The notes under the pieces are model-generated. The model was not told the origin of the DNA and did no database searches. It saw only the letters and a list, made by a program, of their open reading frames with translations. This document shows, piece by piece, positions 32,767 to 44,532 of a stretch of DNA of 64,000 bases. Source of the stretch: Liquidambar formosana (Eukaryota > Streptophyta > Magnoliopsida > Saxifragales > Altingiaceae). The translations under genes and the position numbers were made by a program. Position 1 is the stretch's first letter. Every line of letters starts with the position of its first letter. The DNA lies in contig CM077833.1 of the NCBI GenBank assembly GCA_039720395.1, positions 4,114,797-4,178,796 on the forward strand. Direction: 5' to 3'.

Positions 32767-34424
32767 TGTTGGGAATCGAACAAGAGGGAAAAATAGAAGT
32801 GCAGAATATAAAAATTTTTCCTACGATTCCCAATCCCATGAATCTAACTATGCATAATACAAAATCAAACCCTAACTACGAAGAGGGTTAGAACACTTAC
32901 AGTTTGAACGTCTTCTCCTTTTTGCTCCAAGCTTTGAATCCGGACAGCGGTGAATGAGTAGCCCAAGTGTGCTGCCTCCAACGGTATCCACACTTAGCTA
33001 GAGCTTCAAGCCTTTTCTTTCTTCTTCCTTATTGTTGCTAGAGGTGGAGAAGAGAGAGAGAGAGAAGAGAGCCTCCAACTCTTTGGACGGCTAGGGTTAG
33101 GAGTGTGCAAGCATTATGCCATGTCACACATAAGTGTGACTTATATATGCAGCCCACTAAAGGGGGCTGGCCATAAGGAAGAAACCCTAATAGGGGTATG
33201 TGTAATTACACTTAATTACACATTAACCCCTATTATTTGTATCAAATACAAATAGGCCTATAAAGAACTATTCTTTATTCACTAAAACCCTTTCTCTCAT
33301 AGACTTTAAAGCCCTTCTTGCATGATCAGTGTGTGACCCATTGGGTTCACATCATTAAGTAGTAGGAATAGCACGAGGTGTGCACAATGGAACTCTTTCC
33401 ATTTAGGGTCTAATTGGAACTCCTTCCAATTCCCTAATTGATTATAACTCACTTATATCAATTAGGGCTTCTACTAACCATGAATAACACCTAGCATATG
33501 GTTCATGGTGCTGTCCTTAATGAGGTGAATAAGTATCTAAAAAAGAACCCTTCTGTTATAGTTTATAGGTTACAATTACATCTTCCCATCTATACAATGT
33601 CTCCAATTGAACCAATAAGACATGGAAGTCTATTAAGTTCCTAATTCAATTACTTTATACTCATTCATAGATATCAACTCATTGATGAACTCATGAAACT
33701 CTTTTCATATTCATCCTACTATGGCCATGGATTTAATGAGTTATATTATAAATGCTATATGAGACATTCTCTCTCTATTTCCTCAGAGTGATGGATTCCT
33801 TATTGATCACTCACATGCCTTCATACATATAGCAATAGGGCCAATGAACACCCTTGCAGACCCCTATAAGGATTTGCACTTAGTGTTATCAAACTTCTAA
33901 AGCTACATGCATAAGACAACTATGGTGTCTCAGGTTTAAGGATTACTTGTACCACTATAACAATGAGAAACTGATTGACAGGCAGGTTAAAACTCCATTC
34001 AGTTTATCTCATATCTTTGGTCACATTCAGTGTACCTATTCTATTAATAGGCACCCACCTGTTGGTTGTAGTGTTTCCACACAAATAGCTTGAGACCAGC
34101 TATCTTCCTATAGAGTCAACCTAACAAGTGCTAGTCCTATGGTTCATTATTGTCCATCATAGTGAATCGTCAATTAGGAATGCTTTAGGAGTTTAGTACA
34201 GAGATATATCTACAGTCTCAAAATTACAACTTTTTGTAATTCCATATTCTCAACTCTAACTCCATGGACATATTATGTAAATATAAATGATGCATATAAA
34301 CATAATAGAATAAGCCCTTTTATTAAATCAATAATAAATGTGACATACATAAATGAAATCAAATGATTGTTCCTAATCCCTAAACAATCATCTCTATGAT
34401 TGGCTCTAGGGCATAATCCTAACT
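32767..34424 (-). mobile_element. Copia solo LTR, nested in F
   Basis: It reads TGTTGGGAATCG to GGGCATAATCCTAACT, the reverse of the copia-1 LTR, and is 1658 bp. A 5-bp duplication GGTAG flanks it (32762-32766 and 34425-34429). The last base is T where A is expected. No internal region or second LTR exists, so it is a recombination remnant. Confidence 0.93.
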
Positions 34425-36162
34425 GGTAGACCCTAAGTTTCCTTTCAAGAAAATATGAGAAGTTTCTAAAGAAAGAAGATTTTCAAAAATGGACTTTAGA
34501 AGATATATATGAGATTTTAATGAAAGATGGAAACTTTTTAGAAAATGAATTTTTTTAAGAAAGGAAATCTTAAAAGATTTACTATATCTCTTTATTAGGA
34601 AACAACCCAAGGAGGGAGAAGGGAAGAATAAGGAAGAAAAAAGGTACTTTTTTCCATACCTACTTACTGTTTGCAATATTCTCCAAGCGATAGCCAAAAA
34701 TACCGAATAACCGCCCTATTAAGGCTCACTATCACCCTTACACGTGCTAAAAACAATACCATAATAACAATAAAGAAATATGGACAGAAACTGTTACGAC
34801 TCTAAATCATCCCAATAATCATGCCAAAGACAAAAAATCATAGAATCATAAAACCTTAATATGTTCCTATAAGCAATGACCTAGCCTACATGCACAAGAA
34901 CTATGAAAAAACATGTAAAAAGATCCTAATAATCATGAGAATATCAAATAATATCATTAAGCATGAAAAACAAAGCAAACTCAAGTAAAAAAATATGATA
35001 TTTTATGTAAAACATAAAAAAAGACCTTACGGCGAGCTTTCTTAAGCAAAATTATCCTAAGATAATCTTACGTAGAAATCACCCCGTATGAAGGTTATCA
35101 ACATATCCTATGTAAAATATATACTTTAGAACATATTAGAAGTGATTGTATACTTAAACACATTTCCGAACACCCTCATGCAAAATCCTACTTTCTAAAA
35201 GGATAATTATCCTTAGAAAAGGATAATGTCTCCAAAAACCCTAGAAAATCCACTACATGAATGCAACCCTAGCATGATTCTATCATATATGACATATATT
35301 AAACAACCATGATGAGAAACAACTCAAAAACTTACACTAAACATGTTATATAAAACTTGCATAAGCTATAGCTAATAAGGATGACATTCAAAACTCTAAA
35401 CTCACAACCATGCACTATAACCCATGAAGAAACCCTAGAGCATGCTTAATACATCATAAACAATCCCATTATCATGCATATTAAATCACAAAAGCATCAA
35501 ACATTGGTAATAACAATGATAATAGCATTAGAACTTACATAAGAGAGAAACCCAAATTTTAGATTCTAGAGTTAAGTGTCGCACCTCTTGTAGAGCCTCC
35601 TCTTGGAGTAAAGAACTCCTCCTCCTCCTTTGCTAGGGTTAGAGAAACTCTCTTTGTACTCCTTTCTCTCTCATAAAAAACTCTCTTCCAGGGTTTAGGC
35701 TACAAGTGCATCCGTTGCCTCCCTTAGGTTGAACATAGCTAAGTATTTATAGGGATTAGCTCTCTTAAATCAATGGAAAAGATTAATTTATTAAATAATG
35801 ATCCAAGGGCTATTAGAGACTTTCTTGGGGCTCAAGACAAAGTTACCAAAAAATTAGAAGGAAAGACTTGTAGAGGTAGAAAAATAAGTCAAAAATGGAA
35901 GAAAATCACAAAAACCCTAAAAACGGCGGAGTGCCTCGGGTAACCACCTAGGGTTGGGCGACTAGTCACCTGGGCCTAGGCGGCTAGCCGCCCAATCTTG
36001 GGTGGTCAACCGAGGGCTTTGTCAGAAATGGTCTTATTTGCTCTTTTTCGACATCCAAAAGTGTTTGGGGGGTCAAATGAAGCTCGATTTTGACGAAACG
36101 AACCGTGTTTTGAAACGGAACACATTTTTAAACACTTTAGGACAAAAATCCTTAACCATGGG

Positions 36163-38290
36163 TGTGAACCACTGGTTTTGATTGGCCCTTTTAAAAAAGT
36201 GTAGAGATTTAAATGAATAAAAATCTGTTTTTAAAGGTTCACAAAAACAAAACAAACAAGGAGTCGCCACCTTATTTTTTAAAGAAAAGAGGAAAACCAT
36301 AAAAATAGTTTTAAAGGAAACTTTTGAAAACAAAACAAGTTGACTCCGATCAAGGAAAATCTGTTGGGAATCGAATAGTGAGGAAAACAAATGCGAAATG
36401 AAATGATAAACAAAACTTTTCCTAATTGATTCTTAAACCCATGAATCCAATTATGCTTAATACAAAACAAAACCCTAACTAGAAGAAGGTAAGAACAACT
36501 TACGGTTTCAAAAAGTCTTCTCTTTTTTGCTCCAAGCTTGAATCCGAACAGCAGTGTAGTAGCAATCCAAGTGTATTACCTCCAATGGTATCCACACCTA
36601 GCTAGAGCTTGAAGTCCTTTCCTTCCTTCCCTTGTTGATACTAGAGTAGGAGAAGAGAGGAGAGAGAGAAAGAGAGCCCTTGAAATTTTTGGCCAGCACT
36701 TGGGAGCCTCCAAAGTGTGTTCAAGTGATGATGTCATCACATCATAAGAGGCTATATATAGCTTCCACATAGGGCCAGCCAATGGGGGGACTTAAAACCC
36801 TAATGGGTTTTGTGTACTTTCTCTAAATTACACAATAACCCCTTTAGTTTATATCAAATACAAACTAGGTTCTTAAAGAACCTTTCTTTATTCACTTATG
36901 CCCTTTCTCTCATAGACTTTCAAGCTCTCTTAGCATGATCAGTGTGTGACCCATTGGGTTCACATCATCAAGTAGTAGGGATAGCACGTGGTGTGCACAA
37001 TGGAACTCTTTCCATTTAGGGTCTCATTGGAAGTCCTTCCAATTCCCTAATTGATTATAACTCTCTTATATCAATTAGGGCTTCTACTAACCACGAGTAA
37101 CACCTAGCATATGGCTCATGGTGTGGTCCTTAATGAGGTGAATAGATTTCTAACAAAGAACCCTTCTGTTATAGTTTATAGGTTACAATTACATCCTTCC
37201 ATCCACACAATGTCTCCAATTAAACTAATAGGATATAGAATTCTGTTAAGTCCCTAGTTCAATTACTTTATACTCATTCATGAATATCAACTCAATGATG
37301 AACTTATAGAAACTCCTTTCCATATTCATTCCACCATGGGCCCATGGATTTAATGAGTTATATCACTGAATGATATATGAAACATTCTCTCCTTTTTTCC
37401 TGAGAGTGATGGATTCCTTGTTGATCACTACATGCCTTCACACACATAGCAGTAGGGATAATGAACACCCTTGCAGACCCATGATTAGGATTTGCACTTA
37501 GTGTTATCAAACTTCTAAAGCTATATGCAGAAGACAATTATGGTGTCTTAGGTTTAAGGATTACTTGTACCATTATAACAATGAGAAACTGATTGACAGG
37601 TAGGTTAAGACTCCATTCAGTTTATCTCATATCTTTGGTCACATTTAGTGTACCTATTCTATAATAGGCACCCACTTGTTGGTTGTAGTGTCTACACACA
37701 AATAGCTTGAGACTAGATATCTTCCTATAGAGTCAACCTAACAAGTGCTAGTCCTATAGTTCATTACTGTCCATCATAGTGAACCTTCAACTAAGAATGC
37801 TTTAGGAGTTTAGTATAGAGATATATCTACAGTCTCAAAATTACAACACTTTGTAATTCCATATTCTCAACTCTAACTCCATAGACATATTATGTAAATA
37901 TAAATGATGCATATAAACATAATAAAATAATCCCTTTTATTAAATCAATAATAAATGTGACATACATAAATGAAATCAAATTATTGTTCCTAATACCTAA
38001 ACAATCATCTCTATGATTGGCTCTAGGGCATAATCCTAACAAAATCAAGTCTTAACAAAATAAAAGAGGATTCAGAGACTAAGCTACGATGTGGGGAGGT
38101 TCTAAGAAACATCCTATAGGAACCCATATCGCCCCAAAATGGGTCTCGTAATTTATATGAGCTATTTCAATCAATTCCTAATTAGTCACCGTGCATATGT
38201 AAAGAAACATCTATAACCATCTATTCATTCATAAACATCCATAAAGTATTCATAAACATCCATGAAAGAATAAAGAGAGATATGGAAAGC

Positions 38291-38333
<43 letters not shown>

Positions 38334-40721
38334 AAATAAAGAAAAGAAAACCTATGATACTTTGTATCCTAGGGCGGACTTGAACATCAAATGAGTGCCT
38401 ACGTACCTCACATGCAAAGATATAAAGATTAAAGTCCACGTAGTTCGATTGAGAAGGGGTTACTCCCTTTATAATGAACTATAAACCCTAAGTTTCATTT
38501 TTAAGAAAAAAGAAGAGTTAAAAAAAAGGAAGAATTTCCAAAAAAGGAATTTGAGAAAAGATAGAGTTTGAGATAGAGGAGAACATTTATTCAATAAGAA
38601 GTTTTAGAAAAATAGGAAACTTAAGAATCATAGTTCAAAGCAAAGAGAATAACCCAAGGGGGGGGAGGGGAAAATAACAATTCATAACAAACTCACTATA
38701 AACCAACTTACCATATGCCAAACATCTCAAAACACTGAGAAATCACCAATTAATCACCCCATATATATTATAGGGAAATTATCATGCTCAAGCCAAACAT
38801 ATTTATGCTCAAATCATCACTAGAAAAACTAAATCAAATTGGACAGAATACTAAACATCTCTAAAACATCTTAAGAATCATGCAAAAAAAAAAAAAAAAA
38901 AAAAAAAATCAAAAGAAAAAGAAAACCCTAACATGCTCTTATATACCCTGGACTCACTATCATACACAAAATTATCAAAAACATGCCAAATATGAATTAT
39001 TATGATGAAAATATCATATAAAAATCCAAATCATGAAAAGAAATCTAACATGATGCATTAGATAAATATTTTATGTAAGAACATGGAATAAACATCTTTA
39101 CGGCGGGTTTTCTTAAGAAAAACTATCCTAAGATAATTTCACATAGAAAGTACTCCGCATTAATGATTTCTTCACATATCCAACGAAAAATATATACCTA
39201 GGAATGCAAAGAAACTAATGGCGCATTTAAACACATTCCAGAAAGCACCCATGCACAACCTTACCCTCTAAGGACGATAATTATCCTCTAAAAGAATAAT
39301 TATCCATACACCTATGAAGATGAAGTTTACACAGAAAGTGTCCTATGCAAAAGATGCTTAAAATCATGCATATAATTGAACCATGAAGAGAAAACGACCT
39401 AAACACATCAACTAATTTTTTGTGTAAACATACCCCTATTCTAGAGAGAGAAACTATCCTAACAGCAAACAATTCACAATCCCTACTCCACTAGAATGCT
39501 TTTCACACCATATGAATCATATACACTCTAAAATATAAATCCTACATGATTCCTAACTCAATAACAAATTATAACTATGCAAAGAATGGAGTAAGAGAAG
39601 AAGGAAACATAGAAGAAGGAGAATAAGGATGCAAAGAAGCTTACAACAAAGCAAGGGTTTTCGCTGCGTTCTTCTTTCTTCTTGGACTTGATTGCCTTCT
39701 AGTTCCTCTTTAAAATTGCAGTAGCATGCTCTCTCCAAGTGGTGTGGTTGTGTGCAAATTCATTCTCCCTTTTTCTCCTATGTGTATGAAGTGTTAAAAG
39801 TCTTTAATGCTAATGAATGAGCCTTTATTTATAGCCGACCAACCATATGAACCAATGGTTGAGATTAATTTCACTATAAAACTAATCTAAGGCTATTATT
39901 AACTCCCCTAAATGTTGGACAACTAAAAATCACTTCCTAATAGGTTTAAAACACTTTTGGAAGAAGAAATTCAGAATTAAAGAGTCTAAAAACACATTTC
40001 CTTGAAAATAGGAAAAAATAGACGCGGGGCTTGGGTGACCGGTTGAGTAAACCAGTTGGACTGGTTGGGTGAACCGATCACTCGAGACTTGGCTCAGGTT
40101 TCACCCGGTTTTGACTTATTTCGGGTTTTTAACTTAAAACGGCCATATCTTCCTCAAATTAACTCTGAATTGAGTGATTCAAAAGCCAAAATTTCAAGGA
40201 TTCAATGTAAGATAAGTCTAGAATATTTTTGGACAAAAAATCCTTGCCATGATCAAGTGGTTAGGTTTTAACAAGGTAGTTAACCAAAAAAATGGTCAAT
40301 TAACCATAGGGTAATATGGCGAATCAATCCAAAATCTATTCAATAATTAAATTAGCACTTCAATTAGAATCATTTCATCATTTTAAGACCAATGGAACAT
40401 TCCAAGATGAGTTTCAGAGTCAATTGGAAAGTATATGAGGTGAAAAATGAAATTGCCCTTCAAGTCGCAAAAGTTCTAATTAACTATCCAAATCTATATG
40501 GAATTGAACCAAATTTGACACACATATCCTAAATGAACCTAAAAACCTAAATGCAAGTAATGGAATGTAAAAATGAAATAAAAAACATGCATGCAATAAT
40601 GACCTATTCTCATAAGCTTAAAAGGGAGAAAATGTCCTTTAAAGCTTAGAGAGTTCTAAATGCTTCAAGAACTCATGAAATGAGTTTACGAACTCTTAGG
40701 GATGAAAATGGGGTGTCTACA
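36163..40721 (-). mobile_element. Solo LTR D: gypsy-type, minus strand, nested in F
   Basis: It begins TGTGAACC and ends GGGGTGTCTACA, so in its own orientation it starts TGTAGACACCCCATTTT and ends GGTTCACA. A perfect 5-bp duplication ATGGG flanks it (36158-36162 and 40722-40726). Without the nested copia LTR it is about 2.9 kb. It contains a (GA)n run at 38294-38331, a 25-base A run at 38884-38908, a reversed TACGTAGGC motif near 38398 and a TATA-like region near 39830. Confidence 0.9.
36362..38041 (-). mobile_element. Copia solo LTR, nested in D
   Basis: It reads TGTTGGGAATCG to CATAATCCTAACA, 1680 bp, and belongs to the copia-1 family in reverse. A perfect duplication AAATC is at 36357-36361 and 38042-38046. 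It is more diverged from copia-1 than the other copies. Confidence 0.95.
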
Positions 40722-41275
40722 ATGGGTGCATAGTTAGGTTTTACAAAGGCGGCTAACTACTATGCACCACCGTCGGCTTAGGTGTGCACACAAGGTTGCA
40801 CCAAATGCTTTCTAAATCAAAATCTAACCTTCTAAAACATATTTTGGAATGAAATTAAGACTAATTAAAGTCTAATGAGGGAGAATTGAGTGAAAGTTAT
40901 GAGCTGATTTGAGTGAGCCAAGAGAGGGTCTTTTAGCCAACTTAAACCATTATGAACCAAATTAATTCTAAACCATCAATTCAACAAATTGAACCTATAA
41001 ATACTTCCTATGTATTAATATGAGCTCTATTTGACAACTTGGAGATCATTTCAAAGTCAAATGGAAAAGATATGACTTAAAAGACAATAATGCCCTTAAA
41101 GTAACAAAATCTCTAATTGACTATTAGAACCTCCTCCAAATCGAATCAAAATTCATATGCATCATCTTTAATGCCATAAAAACCTAATGCAATAGTTTAG
41201 ACTAAAAAATGAAACAAAAATCTACATGATATGATGACCTCTAACTATAGTGACAAAAATGGGGTGTGACAGTAG

Positions 41276-42414
41276 CACATTATTTGAATTGTCAAGTAGT
41301 GAAAGCTGAGCACAAGAAGCCACTAGGATTACTCTAACCTTTACCCATTTCACAATGGAAATGGGAGGATATCACCATGGATTTTGTGGTGGGACTACCT
41401 TGTACTCCCTAGAAGCATGATGCCATCTAGGTAATAGTGGATAGGTTAACTAAATCTACCCATTTCATACCTGTCCGCACCAATTACTCAATGGAGAAAC
41501 TGACCAAGTTGTATATCGATGAGATCATTCGATTACATGGGGCACCAATCCGTATTGTGTTAGATAGAGATTTAAGATTCGCATTGCGATTTTAGAAGAC
41601 CTTGCAAGAGGCTATGGGAAATCGTATTCAAATGTGTACAGCCTTTTATCCAAAGACTAATAGACAATCTGAAAAGACCATTCAAATCTTGGAGGATATG
41701 TTGAGGGCTTGTGCCTTAAATTTTGGTGGTAGTTGGATTGATTACCTGACCTTAGCAGAGTTTTCTTATAACAATAGTTACCAATCCAGTATTGAGATGC
41801 CCTTTTCGAGGCTCTTTACGGGCATCTTTGTAGGTCGCCATTATGTTGGGTAGAAGTGGGTGATGCCAAGTTACTTGGCCCAAACTTGGTGAGAGAAACA
41901 ACAAAGAAGACTCAAGTTATTTGTGAGCGTCTTCACAAGGCGAAAGATCATCAAAAGCTATATGTTGATAAGTGCAGATAGGATTTAATTTTTAATACTG
42001 TTGATTGGGTATTGTTGAAAGTCTCTCCAAAGAGAGGTATTATTCGCTTTAGCAAGAAGGGAAAGTTGGCCCCACGCTACATACGCCCATTTAAGATACT
42101 TGAGCATGTGGGAGAGGTTGCTTATTAGGTAGCATTACCCTTACAGTTTGCAGCTATGCACGCAATTTTTCATGTTTCAATGTTAAAGAAGTGCATTATG
42201 GAGCACACACTTATTTTGGATTGGCAAGATGTCCAGATTCAAAAGGACATGTCTTATAAGGAGAAGCCAGTGCAAATCTTGGATTACCAAGAATGAGTAT
42301 TGTGCAACAAGGTAATTCGCAAGTTAAAGTACTATGGAACCACCATTGCGTAGAGGAAGCTACGTAGGAGCTGAAATCAGTTATGCGAGAGAAATACCCA
42401 CATCTATTCTAGTA
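41276..42414 (+). pseudogene. Element A integrase and chromodomain (broken)
   Basis: The frame resumes with YLNCQVVKAEHKKPLG, then MDFVVGLPCTP. A DD35E arrangement is visible: Asp at 41380, Asp at 41563 and Glu at 41671, the last two 36 codons apart. A C-terminal stretch (42252-42414) with KEKPVQILDYQE, VLWNHHCVEEAT and REKYPHLF is a degraded chromodomain of the plant chromovirus type. In the family it steers integration to chromatin. Several TAG and TGA stops interrupt the frame. Confidence 0.85.
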
Positions 42415-42453
42415 AATAGGTTAGTACTTGAAATTCGAGGATGAATTTCCTTC

Positions 42454-42465
42454 AAGGAGGGAGGA
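42454..42465 (+). promoter_or_regulatory. Polypurine tract of element A
   Basis: AAGGAGGGAGGA directly precedes the 3' LTR. The upstream TTCGAGGATGAA is the usual chromovirus 3' end. Confidence 0.85.
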
Positions 42466-42466
42466 T

Positions 42467-42884
42467 TGTGACGACCTAAATCTTTATAATAAGTGAATAA
42501 TTGAAAATATAAGAATTATAAGTGAATTGAGCGAGTTTCACACGTTAAAGTGCAAAATTTTGCAGGGCTGATCGATTTGGGGCCAAGGCCGATTGATTGG
42601 AGGTGGCCCAGAAATGCCATTTGGCTTTTACCAAGGCCGATCGATCGGCATTAGTAGATTGGGAAATTTTTTTTAAGTTACAAAATTACCTTTTTGCCTT
42701 TCTTGCTTTTTTCTTTAAAACCTAATTTTTGAGGGTTTTCTGGCTATGTTTTCAGCTGAGAAAGGAGGAAGAGAGAAAAAAAGAAGCACAGGGGAGAGGG
42801 TGAGAGATCGACATTGCGAGACGAGGTCGCCAAAGCTCGGATTTGACCACGTGACGCTTGGATATCGTGATTTCCACCCCGAGG
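42467..42884 (+). repeat. 3' LTR of element A, truncated
   Basis: It aligns with 778-1190 and stops after TTCCACCCCGA. The rest of the LTR is not found downstream in the window, so the element was cut by deletion or by insertion of the following DNA. Confidence 0.8.
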
Positions 42885-42930
42885 TCCATTTAATTCTCAA
42901 GATAAGTTCATTTGAGGTTTATCTGAGAAG

Positions 42931-44532
42931 TAATCCATTTAAGGATTATTTGGAAATTTGAGTGACTCTTAGAGGTTTGTAAGACTAGAGATTGAGGGTA
43001 AGGGGGTTTAGTCACGAATAGAGAAGGTGTTAGGCACCCCATATCGCCCATTAGAATCCAACGGTTCTCGATCTTGATGACATTTCTTTTTGAATCCCCC
43101 GTGGATATTATTGATTTCCTACACAAGAAATTTGACAAAAAAATATCCTTTTTGAAGGATGGTAAAATTAAGTTAGAATTTTAAAAGGTGTATTTTGAAA
43201 AAAGATCTTTAATTTAAGGCACTGAATAGTGGTTTTTAAACGAAAGTGTTGAAAAATATGCCTGAAGGTTTTTGGAAATGAGAATCTCTTGAAAAGATCA
43301 TAAATTCGCTTTCCTTCTCATGGATATTTTATATCAAATTGATGGACTCCTACTAAAAGGAATATCCCTATCTTAAAGTGGTAAAAATCAAGCCTTTTGA
43401 AAGGATGAAAATGGGAATGATGTGATTCCCTTTTCAATGAATTATTGTCAAGTGTATCAATCTTGGATTTTAAGAAATTTGAGACTTTTGAAGTCTTTAG
43501 GAATGGGTTGAAATGGATACTTTTTAAAAGTATTTGGAGGTAAAAAGGGATGTTCCTTTTTAGTGAATAAATGGAGCTAAAGGTTCCTTCTGAAGGAAAA
43601 TATGTTTTTTGAAAAGGGTACACTTTTGAAGTGCGATGAAATTTCTTCTTTCTTAGAAGATGAGAGTGGATTTTATAATTCCTAATTCTATCCAAAGGAT
43701 GGCTTGCATGAGATGATGGTTTTGGAAAATTGATTTCACGTGATGGAGGGATTTTTGAAAAGGGCATGTGTCCTTTTAATGAAAAAAGTCTATTGGGATC
43801 ATTCTTTGGAATGAACTCGTCAATTAAAAACATTGGGCAACCATCGGAAGGCATAGAGTTGATAAAACTTTATTGAAAACACTCTTTTGGGCGTGACTTG
43901 ACTTAGCCATTTCATATGAATGGAATTCGCCTCTTAGGAAAATGGTTTAGAGTTGTCTAAATTTAGTTTTTCAAAATTAGTACTTAAAAATCATTTTGCT
44001 AAACCTTGGGTCAAGCAAATTGTGAAACGTTTGATTTTGAAATCAATTTTTATGAAAATAACCCAAGGCTTAGGGAATGTCACATAAATGAATCTAGGCA
44101 GCCAAAGCATTAATCTCTTAATGAAAATAGCTTTTACAAAAGGTTTGAATGCCATTCACACTATAATGGCCAAATAAAGTCACTAAAGATTTTAGATTTG
44201 ATAATATCCTAATAGGGATGCAATGGATAAGTTGGAAAATATTTGTAAATTTCCTGAGATTTTTTGGAAAATAATTTGGTGGGCTTTTGAAGCCCAAAAA
44301 GTGGAATGGAGATATTTTATACAATTTTGAAATCACTTGGAATAATTGATTGAAAATGGGACTAAATGGGCTTTTTGAAAGCTAGAACTTTTACTACATA
44401 AAGTAGGGGTACATAGGAGTATCCTGGATTCCTGGTGGGATTTTCTATTGAGTCTGAGTGGGTCAATTGATTTAGTCCATTTGATGGTGGTATGCTATTA
44501 TATTAGGGATGAGTTTTAAGCACTTGGTGCTT
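42931..44532. repeat. Cluster of hyphenated palindromes, many with CTTTTGAAG centres
   Basis: About fifteen short palindromes with different arms occur. Examples are TAATCC/GGATTA (42931), ATCCTT/AAGGAT (43145), CCTTT/AAAGG (43393), GGGAAT/ATTCCC (43413), AGACTT/AAGTCT (43482), TTCCTT/AAGGAA (43584), CACTT/AAGTG (43621), AAAAGG/CCTTTT (43758), GGGCTT/AAGCCC (44281) and AAGCAC/GTGCTT (44518). Confidence 0.8.

Larger units (their letters stand above)
32266..41271 (-). mobile_element. Solo LTR F: Tat/Ogre-like, minus strand, with two nested insertions
   Basis: The right end reads GGGGTGTGACA, the reverse of the TGTCACACCCC start of element E's LTR. The left end TTGTGGACTCGGG is the reversed LTR tail with the GGAGTTGCCACCT motif next to it. 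GTAG at 32262-32265 and 41272-41275 flanks it as a 4-bp duplication. Removing the inserts leaves about 2.8 kb, close to the LTR length of E, so this is a solo LTR. It lies between the RNase H and integrase of element A. The GC-rich minisatellite relic is at 35930-36020. Confidence 0.8.
778..42884 (+). mobile_element. Element A: old Ty3/gypsy chromovirus (Tekay/Del-like), interrupted
   Basis: Two related LTR starts, at 778 and 42467, begin TGTGA(T/C)GACCTAAATC and bracket a gag-protease-RT-RNase H-integrase-chromodomain order. The LTRs are only roughly 85% alike by eye, so the element is old. About 7.1 kb is its own sequence. The rest is a CACTA transposon (3108-29133) inside gag and a nested solo-LTR cluster (32266-41271) between RNase H and integrase. 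Removing each insertion with one copy of its target duplication rejoins the gypsy reading frame. Many in-frame stops make it non-functional. The Tekay assignment rests on the PBS type, the domain order, the gag style and the C-terminal chromodomain. Confidence 0.88.

Noticed and set aside
32266..41271. Complete LTR pair of one minus-strand gypsy element
   Set aside because: The two similar LTR tails (32266 and 36163) belong to different nested solo LTRs, each with its own target duplication, and no internal genes lie between them.
43318..43854. 178-codon minus-strand frame
   Set aside because: No recognisable domain. Ser/Phe/Lys-biased, inside a palindrome-rich LTR-like region.
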